Source: Methanobacteriota archaeon (GTDB lineage Archaea > Thermoplasmatota > Thermoplasmata > UBA10834). From it: 64,000 nucleotides of DNA. The stretch lies in assembly GCA_020348345.1 (NCBI GenBank), contig CP070748.1, positions 605,190 through 669,189 on the forward strand. The letters run 5' to 3'. This document shows positions 47,087 to 54,909 of this stretch, one piece after another; position 1 is the stretch's first letter, and each line of letters opens with the position of its first letter. The notes beneath the pieces are model-generated. The model was given only the letters and a program-made list of their open reading frames with translations. It did no database searches and was not told the DNA's origin. The translations under genes and the position numbers were made by a program.

Positions 47087-48547
47087 ATGCCGGAGGGAAA
47101 GAAGAAATCGAAGATCGTGCCGAAGAAGTATCCGATGCCGGAGCAGGACCCGAAGGAGCGCATCAAGAACTTCGACGAGGTCCCGACTGGCCAAGATGCT
47201 GAGACCATCATCAAGGAGGCGCGCAGATGTCTCCAGTGCAAGGAGAGTCCCAAGAGGAAGCTGTGTAAAGACGGCTGCCCTGTCGAGATAGACATTCCAG
47301 CCTTCATAAAGAAAGTCCAGGAGGGCGACTTCGCCGAGGCGATGAGGATTGTCCGGGAGAAGCAGAACCTGCCTGCAGTCTGCGGTAGGGTCTGCCCGTA
47401 CGAGAACCAGTGCGAAGGGAATTGCATCGTTGGCAAGAAGAACGAGCCCGTTGGTATCGGCAGGATAGAGCGATTCCTCGCGGATTGGGAGAGGAATGAG
47501 CAGAAGCATGGCAAGATAGTGAAGCCGTCGTCAACAGGCAAGTCTGTTGCCGTCGTGGGCGCTGGCCCCGCGGGCCTCACCGTCGCGGGCGATCTAACCA
47601 GACTAGGGCACAAGGTCACGGTGTTCGAGGCCCTCCAATACTCGGGAGGCGTGCTCGTCTATGGCATACCTGAGTTCAGATTGCCAAAGGCAATCGTGCA
47701 GGCCGAGGTCGATTTCATACGCAGAAGCGGGGTCGAGATCAAGAACGATCACGTCATCGGGAAGCTCATGACGGTCGATGACCTTCTAGCCGAGCATGAC
47801 GCAGTGTTCGTAGGCACTGGTGCGGGACTGCCGAACTGGACTAACCTGGAGGGTGAGAATCTCAACGGGATATTATCGGCAAATGAGTTCCTGACAAGGG
47901 TCAATCTCATGAAGGCGTTCAACTTCCCAGACTACGACACTCCGATTCGAGTGGGTAAACGCGTCGTCACATTGGGCGGCGGTAACGTCGCGATGGACTG
48001 CGCTAGAACAGCTCTCAGGCTGGGCGCGGAGGAATCCGTCATACTTTATCGCAGGTCCGAGGCAGAGCTGCCTGCAAGACGGGAAGAGGTGCATCACGCC
48101 ATGGAAGAGGGCGTGAGATTCGAGTTGTTGGCGGCGCCTGTGAGATACATTGGAGACGAGAACGGAGATGTGAAGCAGATAGAGGCCGTTCGCATGAAGC
48201 TCGGCGAGCCCGACGAATCGGGAAGGCGCAGGCCCATCAAGATTGAAGGCTCGAACTTCATACTCGACTGCCAGACCGTTCTGATTGCCATTGGCCAGAG
48301 CCCTAACCCTCTTGTGCCAATGACGACGCCCGATCTCAAGACCACGAAGTGGGGCACGATAGCAGTCGACGCCGAGGGAAGGACCTCCAAGAAGGGCGTG
48401 TTCGCTGGTGGCGATATCTCAACAGGGGCTGCGACGGTTATTTTGGCGATGGGCGATGGCAAGCGTGCGGCCAAGGCAATGCACAAGTATCTCACTGAAG
48501 ACCCGTCATGGCCCGACGCTGAGGCGTTCGAGAAGGCCGCGTGCTGA
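47087..48547 (+). CDS. gltA: NfnB/GltA-like NADPH-dependent flavoprotein (glutamate synthase small subunit family)
   Basis: 486 residues, ATG directly after the stop of the alpha subunit. N-terminal Fe-S cysteines: CLQCKESPKRKLCKDGCPV and CGRVCPYENQCEGNC. Two dinucleotide sites: FAD at VVGAGPAGLTVAGD, NADPH at LGGGNVAMDCARTALRLG. Near the C-terminus GVFAGGDISTGAATV closes the FAD site. This is the family of GltD, NfnB and SudA. Position right after a split glutamate synthase suggests it feeds electrons to that enzyme, but paired with the alpha subunit it could also act as an independent bifurcating transhydrogenase. Confidence 0.92.
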   Translation: MPEGKKKSKIVPKKYPMPEQDPKERIKNFDEVPTGQDAETIIKEARRCLQCKESPKRKLCKDGCPVEIDIPAFIKKVQEGDFAEAMRIVREKQNLPAVCGRVCPYENQCEGNCIVGKKNEPVGIGRIERFLADWERNEQKHGKIVKPSSTGKSVAVVGAGPAGLTVAGDLTRLGHKVTVFEALQYSGGVLVYGIPEFRLPKAIVQAEVDFIRRSGVEIKNDHVIGKLMTVDDLLAEHDAVFVGTGAGLPNWTNLEGENLNGILSANEFLTRVNLMKAFNFPDYDTPIRVGKRVVTLGGGNVAMDCARTALRLGAEESVILYRRSEAELPARREEVHHAMEEGVRFELLAAPVRYIGDENGDVKQIEAVRMKLGEPDESGRRRPIKIEGSNFILDCQTVLIAIGQSPNPLVPMTTPDLKTTKWGTIAVDAEGRTSKKGVFAGGDISTGAATVILAMGDGKRAAKAMHKYLTEDPSWPDAEAFEKAAC

Positions 48548-48667
48548 GTATGCTGAGTCTCTGAAGCCCTCCTAAGACGTATGTATTTCCAGGCGTCCTT
48601 GCGTGTTGCAATAGAGGGATGGTTTCCGCCTGCGAACGATTGTCTTGAATCAATTGCGGGCATGACA

Positions 48668-50503
48668 TCAAGGCGACGTTGCCTTGCCAATCGGAACCGT
48701 GAAATGAAATGTGCTTCCCACGTCTTTCTCGCTTTCGAACCACATCTCTCCACCGTGTTTGCGGACGATCTCCCGGCTCACGAACAGCCCGATGCCCACT
48801 CGCCCGTCCTCGCGCGTCAGGCCGGCATCGGCCAGGAAGAACTTGTCGAATATCTTTGCCTTGTCGTCGTCTGCAATACCCATGCCTGTGTCTCGGATCC
48901 AGATGTGGACTTTGCCGGCCAGGATGTCAGCGCCTATTGTGATTGTTCCGCCGTCTTGCGAGTAACGTATCGCGTTGTCCAACAGCGCCGCCAAGACATC
49001 ACGCAACCGCAGCCTGTCCGCGTTGACGACGGGCAAATCGTTTCCGAAGAGTACGTTGACCTCGTGATTTCTGGCCATGGCCTCGTCAGCCAAATCACCT
49101 ACGACTTCTCTGGCGATCGTGGCCAAATTCACAGGTTCCAGCTCGAGAGAAAGCGTCTCCTCCTGAAGTCTGGACATCTCAAGCATCTTGCTGACCAAGG
49201 TGTTGATCCTGTTTATCGATCCTAGCATCGTGGAGAACTTATCCTTCAGCTTTGGAGGCACCTCGCCGTAGATGCCTTCAGATGCCATTTCGAGATATCC
49301 CATTATCGTCGTCAATGGCGTTCTGAGCTCGTGTGATATGGTGTTGACGAGGCTGTCTTTCGCCTGATCGAGCAGCTTGATGTCCTCATATGCCATCCTG
49401 ACGGACTCGAAATTGTCCCTGAGCTCCTCTCGAAGTCTGGCATTCTCTATCGCCGCTGCCGCATGGGTGGCAAAGGGGACGGATATCTCGTACTCGTGAC
49501 GGGTGAACTGCCTCTCCTTCTTCCTGAATAGGTCCAGCACGCCGACGATGTCGCCAGCTTTGCTCTTGAGGGGTATGCACATCATGGCCTGCCCCTCGTC
49601 CTCATTAATGTCGACGCCGGGAATCGACTCAATCCGAGGGTCCTCCCATGAATCCTCGACGATCTCCACCCTGCCAGATCGTGCAACTTCTCCTGCCAGC
49701 CCGCTGATAGGTCCTATGTCTGACATGATCTGCTCGGCGAAAGGCCCCGTCGCAAACGCGGGTATCATCAGATTGCGATCCCAATCGATGAGATAGACGC
49801 TTATCTCATCAAACGGGACGATCTTGTTGAAGCCGTCTGCGAGCATTCGAAGGGTCTCTTTAAGATCGACGGGTTCTTGGAGAGCCACAGTCGCATCGCT
49901 CAATATCCTGTAGTTCTCTATCGTCCTGTTCAGCTCATCGACCAGCTCGGCATTTGCCACTGCTATCGATGCGAGGCTGGCAAAGATCTCGAGGTTCAGT
50001 ATAAGGTTCTTCGAGGGGAGCTTTCGGTTCAGAGGGCCATCCGGCTCAAGAAAGCCTACGACATTGCCCATTTGGTCTTCGAAGACGATGTACAACACAT
50101 CCAGCTCATGCCAATCGTCTTCGTTCTCTCTCGGCAGCGATGCCCTCTCAGGATGTAGGAGGCCGTAGTATCGGCTCAAGTCCTCGCCCGGCTGCGCCTT
50201 GTACAGATAGGTGAATCTCCCGAGCCGCTCCGCGACCTCCAGGTCATTCATTATTGTGTGCTTCGGCGTCCTGCCTCCCAGCAACTCCTTCGAATTGGTC
50301 TCCGAGTAACCCCTGGTGTTTATGAGCATGAATTCGTCGGTACCCGCATCGAGAATGTATGCGTCACATCCTTCGAAGCCGAAGCTGCCAGTGACGCTCT
50401 CGACTATCAAATCGAACAGCTGATTGATGTCTCTTGTGCTCATCATCGCAGTCGTCACTGAGAGTGCCTTCTCGAGCGAGCTATCCTTCACGACATTGTT
50501 CAT
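48668..50503 (-). CDS. Soluble sensor histidine kinase with two GAF domains
   Basis: 611 residues without membrane helices. Domain order: GAF 1 at about 1-180, GAF 2 at about 200-350 (PISGLAGEVARSG, AMMCIPLKSKAGDIVGVLDLF), a short coiled coil, HisKA with phospho-acceptor His in NTISHELRTPLTT, and HATPase_c with N box LLDNAIRYSQ, G1 IRDTGMGIAD and G2 GRVGIGLFVS. It would sense a cytoplasmic small molecule or redox state. No receiver-domain protein is encoded nearby, so the partner is elsewhere. Confidence 0.92.
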   Translation of the reverse strand: MNNVVKDSSLEKALSVTTAMMSTRDINQLFDLIVESVTGSFGFEGCDAYILDAGTDEFMLINTRGYSETNSKELLGGRTPKHTIMNDLEVAERLGRFTYLYKAQPGEDLSRYYGLLHPERASLPRENEDDWHELDVLYIVFEDQMGNVVGFLEPDGPLNRKLPSKNLILNLEIFASLASIAVANAELVDELNRTIENYRILSDATVALQEPVDLKETLRMLADGFNKIVPFDEISVYLIDWDRNLMIPAFATGPFAEQIMSDIGPISGLAGEVARSGRVEIVEDSWEDPRIESIPGVDINEDEGQAMMCIPLKSKAGDIVGVLDLFRKKERQFTRHEYEISVPFATHAAAAIENARLREELRDNFESVRMAYEDIKLLDQAKDSLVNTISHELRTPLTTIMGYLEMASEGIYGEVPPKLKDKFSTMLGSINRINTLVSKMLEMSRLQEETLSLELEPVNLATIAREVVGDLADEAMARNHEVNVLFGNDLPVVNADRLRLRDVLAALLDNAIRYSQDGGTITIGADILAGKVHIWIRDTGMGIADDDKAKIFDKFFLADAGLTREDGRVGIGLFVSREIVRKHGGEMWFESEKDVGSTFHFTVPIGKATSP

Positions 50504-50648
50504 GTTCTGAGTCCTATTTCTGATTTGTGAATTACAGCGTTACTTGGATTCCCATACTGACGCGACGTTCGGGCCCCGGAGCTAATCCTCAGCTGCGGTT
50601 GTGCACGCACAATGCACAACGTATGTCCGATAGCCCGCGAACGCGTGC

Positions 50649-51059
50649 CTAGGTCTTCCTCCAAAACAGGCCGCAATGGCATTTGCCGTGCTTGTCGACA
50701 TCGTTGCTTCGCGTGGGTTTGCACGGACACTGGAAATCGGCGCTGTGGTCAAGCCTACACGGACAGTAGAAATCTCCGAACGCATTCCTCTTCGCCAGGA
50801 GGCCGTCAATGATCTCCTCCTTCATCTCGTTGAAGGTGTATCCTCTGAGCTCTGCGAAACCCTCGACTCTATCTCTTATCTCGCCATCCGTGAGTCGAGC
50901 ATGTCTCTCGCCTCGCCAGCAATCTCTATCTGCTCTGAGAGTCAGCAGCTGACCGCAGACTACGCATCTCACAAGGCTTCCTTCTTCAGCACCATCTTCG
51001 GCTGCGAATCGGGCTGAACACACAGGGCAAAACACTCTTTGGAAGGAGCTTCTAGTCAA
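50649..51059 (-). CDS. Ferredoxin-thioredoxin reductase catalytic-chain-like protein with zinc ribbon
   Basis: 136 residues, TTG start overlapping the glutaredoxin stop (TTGA). Residues 11-35 form a zinc ribbon (C11-x2-C14, C32-x2-C35). Residues 55-136 are an FTR catalytic domain: GYTFNEMKEEIIDGLLAKRNAFGDFYCPC, with C99-P-C101, C111-P-C113 and C127-H-C129. These six cysteines hold the [4Fe-4S] cluster and the redox-active disulfide in known FTR and ferredoxin:disulfide reductases. The adjacent glutaredoxin is the likely partner: ferredoxin electrons would reduce its disulfide. Confidence 0.88.
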   Translation of the reverse strand: MTRSSFQRVFCPVCSARFAAEDGAEEGSLVRCVVCGQLLTLRADRDCWRGERHARLTDGEIRDRVEGFAELRGYTFNEMKEEIIDGLLAKRNAFGDFYCPCRLDHSADFQCPCKPTRSNDVDKHGKCHCGLFWRKT

Positions 51060-51313
51060 AGCCCCAGCACCTTCCTTAGCTTTTCCTCGTTGTGACCGAC
51101 TATGATATCGGAGCCCACGATCACCACCGGGAAGGAATGCTTCCCAGTCAGCCCTTCAACTTCCTCCAGCGCCCTGTCCTGTTCGTCGTCGTCCAGCAAA
51201 TCGACGTCCACAGCATCGAACTCGATTCCGTTCTCGCTCAGAAATCGCTTCGTACGCCTGCAGTACGGACATGTGCTCAACGCAAAGATCTTGACTTTCG
51301 TCGTCAGCTGCAA
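51056..51313 (-). CDS. Glutaredoxin/NrdH-like thiol oxidoreductase
   Basis: 85 residues from TTG, with GGAGGAGGGGG directly upstream; the TTG at 51346 lacks a site. Thioredoxin fold: KVKIFALSTCPYCRRTKRFL with active-site C-P-Y-C, the cis-proline block HSFPVVIVGSDIIVG, and a short C-terminal helix. Spacing of CPYC and the FPVV motif is that of archaeal glutaredoxin-like/NrdH proteins. It is coupled (4-base overlap) to the FTR-like protein, forming a compact ferredoxin-driven disulfide reduction module. Confidence 0.9.
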   Translation of the reverse strand: MQLTTKVKIFALSTCPYCRRTKRFLSENGIEFDAVDVDLLDDDEQDRALEEVEGLTGKHSFPVVIVGSDIIVGHNEEKLRKVLGL

Positions 51314-51443
51314 CCCCCTCCTCCAGTTGCTGTCGTATGTCCCCAATGACGCATCGGGATATGATATTTGTCCAGAATTGAGACCGGATTGGACGTGACA
51401 TTCTTATAGTCGGATATGGCAATGGCGTTCTTGGTCGTAAGCC

Positions 51444-52418
51444 ATGCCAGACGAAATGCTGTATCTGTCATCCGCGGATGTGGCAAGGGTCGATCTTCCG
51501 ATTACCGAGGTGATCGAGGCAGTGAAGTCGGCCTTTGTTGAGAAGGGAAAGGGCGGCACCGAGATGCCCCCAAAACCCGGCATACATCCAGTGCCCGATG
51601 CGTTCATACACGCGATGCCCGCATACATAGGCGGTCTTGGTGCTGCCGGCATGAAGTGGGTCAGCGGCTACCCGGAGAATCGCAAGCGAGGGCTGCCCTA
51701 CATATCTGGGCTGCTTGTGCTGAACGATCCCGACACTGGATTGCCGATTTGCGTCATGGATGCCGTGTGGATCACTGCCAAAAGGACTGCGGCCGCAACC
51801 GCTCTGGCGGCAACACACATGGCCTTGCCCGAATCGAAGGTGTTCGGGATACTCGGTTGCGGCGTCCAAGGACGGACCAATCTGGAGGCGTTGCAGGCGG
51901 TCATGAACAGCCTTGAGACGGTTCGCGCATTCGATATAGACCGTGCCACGGCAGGAAAGTATGCAGCCGACATGAAGCTGGCCTTCGGCATGGACATCCA
52001 GGTGGTCGATAGTCCCAGGATGGCCGTCGAAGGATCCGACATCGTCGTCACCGCGGGGCCCATCCTCAAGAATCCAAGACCGTCGATAGAGGCGGGGTGG
52101 CTCAAGAGCGGCGGCTTTGCCTGTCCGATTGACTTTGATTCGTATTGGACGATTGGGGCGATGCGCGCAATCGACAAATTCTGCACGGATGACGTCGATC
52201 AGTTGAGATACTACCAGACATTGGGATACTTCTCCAGCGTACCGGACGTGTACGCCGACCTCTCCGATGTCATTGCTGGGAAGAAGCCCGGGCGCGAATC
52301 GGCCGAAGAGCGCACAATGTCCATGAACTTGGGCATAGCCATCGAGGATATGGCCACTGCGGTGCGGATCTTGGAGCGCGCCAAGAAGAAAGGCATCGGC
52401 ACTTGGCTGCCACTGTGA
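51444..52418 (+). CDS. Ornithine cyclodeaminase/mu-crystallin family dehydrogenase (copy 2)
   Basis: 324 residues. A TATA-like TTCTTATAGT at 51401-51410 predicts a short leader. Family blocks: MPPKPGIHPVPDAFIHAMPAYIGG, RTAAATALAATHMA, the Rossmann loop GILGCGVQGRTNLEALQ, and IVVTAGPILKNPRP. It is clearly different from the copy at 23617. Archaeal members act as alanine dehydrogenase, ornithine cyclodeaminase or ketimine reductase; the sequence alone does not decide. Confidence 0.85.
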   Translation: MPDEMLYLSSADVARVDLPITEVIEAVKSAFVEKGKGGTEMPPKPGIHPVPDAFIHAMPAYIGGLGAAGMKWVSGYPENRKRGLPYISGLLVLNDPDTGLPICVMDAVWITAKRTAAATALAATHMALPESKVFGILGCGVQGRTNLEALQAVMNSLETVRAFDIDRATAGKYAADMKLAFGMDIQVVDSPRMAVEGSDIVVTAGPILKNPRPSIEAGWLKSGGFACPIDFDSYWTIGAMRAIDKFCTDDVDQLRYYQTLGYFSSVPDVYADLSDVIAGKKPGRESAEERTMSMNLGIAIEDMATAVRILERAKKKGIGTWLPL

Positions 52419-52464
52419 GAAGCTAGGCCTGGGCCGACGAAGGAATCAGGTGTGACTGGAATGG

Positions 52465-52537
52465 CGCCCCGGTCGGGATTCGGACCCGAGTCCCGAGCTC
52501 GACAGGCTCGGATGATAGGCCGCTACACTACCGGGGC
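52465..52537 (-). tRNA. tRNA-Asp (GTC)
   Basis: Folds as a full cloverleaf on the minus strand: acceptor GCCCCGG/CCGGGGC, anticodon stem CGAGC/GCTCG around loop CTGTCGA with anticodon GTC, T arm CTCGGGT-CCGAATC-CCGA. Discriminator base G. CCA is encoded (complement TGG at 52462-52464). No intron. Confidence 0.95.
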
Positions 52538-52603
52538 TTGAAGTATCCAGAGCGGCGCACCAGACGTGTCAGAGCGCGCCGCCTTTGAGGCAAAAGCTCA
52601 CAG

Positions 52604-52614
52604 CGTATATAAGC
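52604..52614 (-). promoter_or_regulatory. TATA box for tRNA-Asp
   Basis: GCTTATATACG on the minus strand, about 70 bases upstream of the tRNA 5' end, as in other archaeal tRNA genes. Confidence 0.65.
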
Positions 52615-52659
52615 GTTGGCGGCTGGGTAGACACGCTTCATCCAGCGATCGTGGCACGC

Positions 52660-52860
52660 TCAGCCTTTATCGGCTTCTGACTTGCACTCGCACTTCTCCG
52701 TCTCGGGCTCCTTCTCCTCGTCCTTGAAATCCTCCAAGGGCTTGGTCGTGTACATGCCGCACTTCATGCAGTAGAAGGTAACGAACATGTCATCCTTTGT
52801 GTCGGCTTTGAGTTCCTTGCCACAGATCCTGCAATCGGCTCTCATCTCATGCATCTTCAT
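52660..52860 (-). CDS. Small zinc-ribbon protein
   Basis: 66 residues from MKMHEMRADCR; a TATA-like ATTATAGAC at 52897-52905 predicts a leader of about 15 bases. Two Cys pairs, CRICGKEL and YCMKCGMYT, form a zinc ribbon, followed by an acidic tail with C-E-C near the end. Unknown function; such short proteins often bind RNA or transcription factors. The upstream part of the frame overlaps the NAC gene and is not used. Confidence 0.65.
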   Translation of the reverse strand: MKMHEMRADCRICGKELKADTKDDMFVTFYCMKCGMYTTKPLEDFKDEEKEPETEKCECKSEADKG

Positions 52861-52940
52861 GCGCTCACTTCGCAGGGATGCGGACAGACCGTTATAGTCT
52901 ATAATCCTTTGGCTGAATAGCGCTATGCTCAAGCACGCTC

Positions 52941-53312
52941 TCATCGTGACGTCATTATCTTGAGAATTGCTTCCGCGGGCGCACCGTCGCACTCCTTCAA
53001 TGCCCTTCGAGCCTCCTCCTCGGAGCAGTCCGTCTGTGTCATCACTAGCTTGACATCCTCCTCGACGGCCGCTTCAGTTCCTGCTGCGGCGTCTCCCTCG
53101 CGGCGTTCCCGCTCTTCGGGGGTGCCCATTATCTGGTAGGTTACCTGGCCCTGCATTGTGACCGCTGTGACCATCGCGTCCTTGATTACGAGCTCCTTCT
53201 GCTTTGTGCGGATGACCACTTCCTCGACGTCGCTCATCTCCTCCTGTGTGATGCCCATCCTTCTCATAGCCGCCTTCATCTGTTTCGGATTCATTCTACC
53301 GCCCGGAAACAT
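52941..53312 (-). CDS. Archaeal nascent polypeptide-associated complex protein
   Basis: 123 residues from MFPGGRMNPKQMKAAMRRMG, the usual NAC start; GGGTG lies upstream. The NAC domain is at about residues 15-70 (VEEVVIRTKQKELVIKDAMVTAV, TYQIMG). After an acidic linker comes a C-terminal UBA domain (DVKLVMTQTDCSEEEARRALKECDG). It forms homodimers at the ribosome exit tunnel and chaperones nascent chains. Confidence 0.95.
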   Translation of the reverse strand: MFPGGRMNPKQMKAAMRRMGITQEEMSDVEEVVIRTKQKELVIKDAMVTAVTMQGQVTYQIMGTPEERERREGDAAAGTEAAVEEDVKLVMTQTDCSEEEARRALKECDGAPAEAILKIMTSR

Positions 53313-53487
53313 CGCTGGCACCCTGCAGCCAATCTGCAGCTTAGAGTATCGCCGCTCCTGATAAAAGGGTTTGTCCGTCGTGGCCGCTCGGCTGAGCAAG
53401 CGCAAGACCTGATTCTGTGGGCGAACGTTTTATAGCTTCCTGGTCAATAGATGATATTCATCCGATTCGAACGGAGCAGTGCAAATC

Positions 53488-53979
53488 ATGGCCGAGAACA
53501 AGGATCTCGTGGGCGCTCAGGAAGCGTTGGCGAATGGCGATTTCGAAAAAGCCGTCAGCAAGTTCAACAAGGCAATTAAGACTGATCCTAAATGTGCAGA
53601 GGCGCATTTCGGAAGAGCCGAGGCTGCGGTGGGCGTTCCAAAGATGTCCGTTGAGGACATTCAGGCAAGCTACAAGAAGGCAGTCGACCTCGACCCAAAG
53701 AACCCGATCTACCAGTCATCATACGCAGCGTTTCTCGTAGAGATGGGCAGGTTCAACGAAGCCGAGGCAGCATACAACAAGGCAGCAGAACTCGACCCGG
53801 ACAACGCGAGATACTATTATTCTGAGTTCGGCATGGAGTATGCCCTGAAAGCCCCGATTGTGATGGAGAAGTTCCTTGACGACAAGACCATGGACATGAT
53901 AAAAGCGAAGGGGCTCAAGTATCTCCTGAGAGCCGTGGAGATGACAGAGGAGGATGCGAAGAGGCTGCTGTCTCAGTAG
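53488..53979 (+). CDS. TPR-repeat protein
   Basis: 163 residues from MAENKDLVGAQEALANGD; GGAG is 11 bases before the ATG, and a GTG three codons earlier is too close to it. Three TPR units at about residues 6-110 (FEKAVSKFNKAIKTDPKCAEA, SYKKAVDLDPKNPIYQ, FNEAEAAYNKAAELDPDNA), then an acidic, helical end. TATA-like TTTTATAG at 53428-53435. It is a soluble protein-protein scaffold; partner unknown. It is divergent from the NAC gene. Confidence 0.8.
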   Translation: MAENKDLVGAQEALANGDFEKAVSKFNKAIKTDPKCAEAHFGRAEAAVGVPKMSVEDIQASYKKAVDLDPKNPIYQSSYAAFLVEMGRFNEAEAAYNKAAELDPDNARYYYSEFGMEYALKAPIVMEKFLDDKTMDMIKAKGLKYLLRAVEMTEEDAKRLLSQ

Positions 53980-54014
53980 CACCCGCAGTCTTCTTGGATT
54001 CGTGGAAGCGAAGA

Positions 54015-54149
54015 CTACTTCTTCTTAGAGCAGTGCAGGCATACGCCTGTGCTCCGGTCAATACATCTCTCACAGACGAGCTTGCCACATAGTCCGCAAG
54101 TCCGCATCGCGGGCCCTCCACATGAGCTGCATACACCTACCATCGCCAT
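54015..54149 (-). CDS. 44-residue double-zinc-finger protein
   Basis: 44 codons, eight cysteines plus one His in regular pairs: CSSCGGP, CGLCGKLVCERC, and CLHC. This spacing fits two interleaved zinc sites like a small RING- or B-box-type treble fold. The sequence ends in a KKK tail. A TATA box (CATTTATC on this strand, 54177-54184) predicts initiation within about five bases of the ATG, so the mRNA is nearly leaderless. Such short zinc proteins are often missed. Function unknown; nucleic-acid or protein binding is likely. Confidence 0.65.
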   Translation of the reverse strand: MAMVGVCSSCGGPAMRTCGLCGKLVCERCIDRSTGVCLHCSKKK

Positions 54150-54176
54150 TTCGGTTATCTAAGCACGCACAACGCT

Positions 54177-54184
54177 GATAAATG
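54177..54184 (-). promoter_or_regulatory. TATA box for the 44-residue zinc protein
   Basis: CATTTATC on the minus strand, about 30 bases from the ATG at 54149; this spacing supports a nearly leaderless transcript. Confidence 0.5.
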
Positions 54185-54201
54185 CTTCTCTCGTCGGCTA
54201 T

Positions 54202-54909
54202 TTATCGCAATCCAAGCCATTCCAGTGCGTCAACAACTCCTTCGCCACTCTCTCGTTTCGTCGCGTATGAAGCGGCGCCCCTCGTACCTACGGGAGAGTT
54301 GCCGACCGCGACTCCCCAGCCGCAGCTTGTCAGCATCCTTTCGTCGTTCTCCGAATCGCCGATTGCTGCGACCTCTCCGACAGACAACCCGACGATGTCG
54401 CATCCTTTGCGAACTCCGACGTACTTGTCCATTCCGCGTTGCATGATGTGTATTGCCCAGCCTGTCGATTGAACGTCGACCTCAAATCCCTCTAGCAATC
54501 GGCGGACTTGCTCGAGGCTCACTTCCTGCTTCACTCCCACTTCGGTCTCGCGCCAACGGTCTGTGAACAGCCGTTCCACCTTCATGTGTCGGCTCAGATG
54601 CTCGTATGCCCTCAACGGCTCCCCTGGATCCGCGAGAGCCCAGACCTTCTGTCGATGGCAAACGATGCCGCCGTTCTCTGCAATCATGGGGCCGTCGAAG
54701 CCTGCATAGACTGCAAGTGAATAGACGATCGGTAGCACGTTGCCGCTTGCAAGCATGACGACAACACCCGAATCATTGACTTCTCTGAGAGCATCAATTG
54801 CATCGAGCCCGATCCTCCTGGTCGAATCCGATAGCGTGCCGTCGATGTCGATGACAACGCCCTTCACGTCTCCAGGCGCCGGCCTAGTCTTTCTGTCATT
54901 CGTCGTCAA
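54202..54909 (-). CDS. Archaeal phosphoglycolate phosphatase, HAD type IIB
   Basis: 235 residues. HAD motifs: nucleophile/acid Asp pair in VVIDIDGTLSDS, motif II LASGN, Lys near GVRKGCDIVG, and motif IV AIGDSENDERML. The cap domain between is of the IIB type, as in the Thermoplasma acidophilum phosphoglycolate phosphatase. It removes phosphate from 2-phosphoglycolate made during DNA repair or other phosphatase-dependent salvage. Its ATG overlaps the end of the mptA gene by 14 bases. Confidence 0.9.
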   Translation of the reverse strand: MTTNDRKTRPAPGDVKGVVIDIDGTLSDSTRRIGLDAIDALREVNDSGVVVMLASGNVLPIVYSLAVYAGFDGPMIAENGGIVCHRQKVWALADPGEPLRAYEHLSRHMKVERLFTDRWRETEVGVKQEVSLEQVRRLLEGFEVDVQSTGWAIHIMQRGMDKYVGVRKGCDIVGLSVGEVAAIGDSENDERMLTSCGWGVAVGNSPVGTRGAASYATKRESGEGVVDALEWLGLR

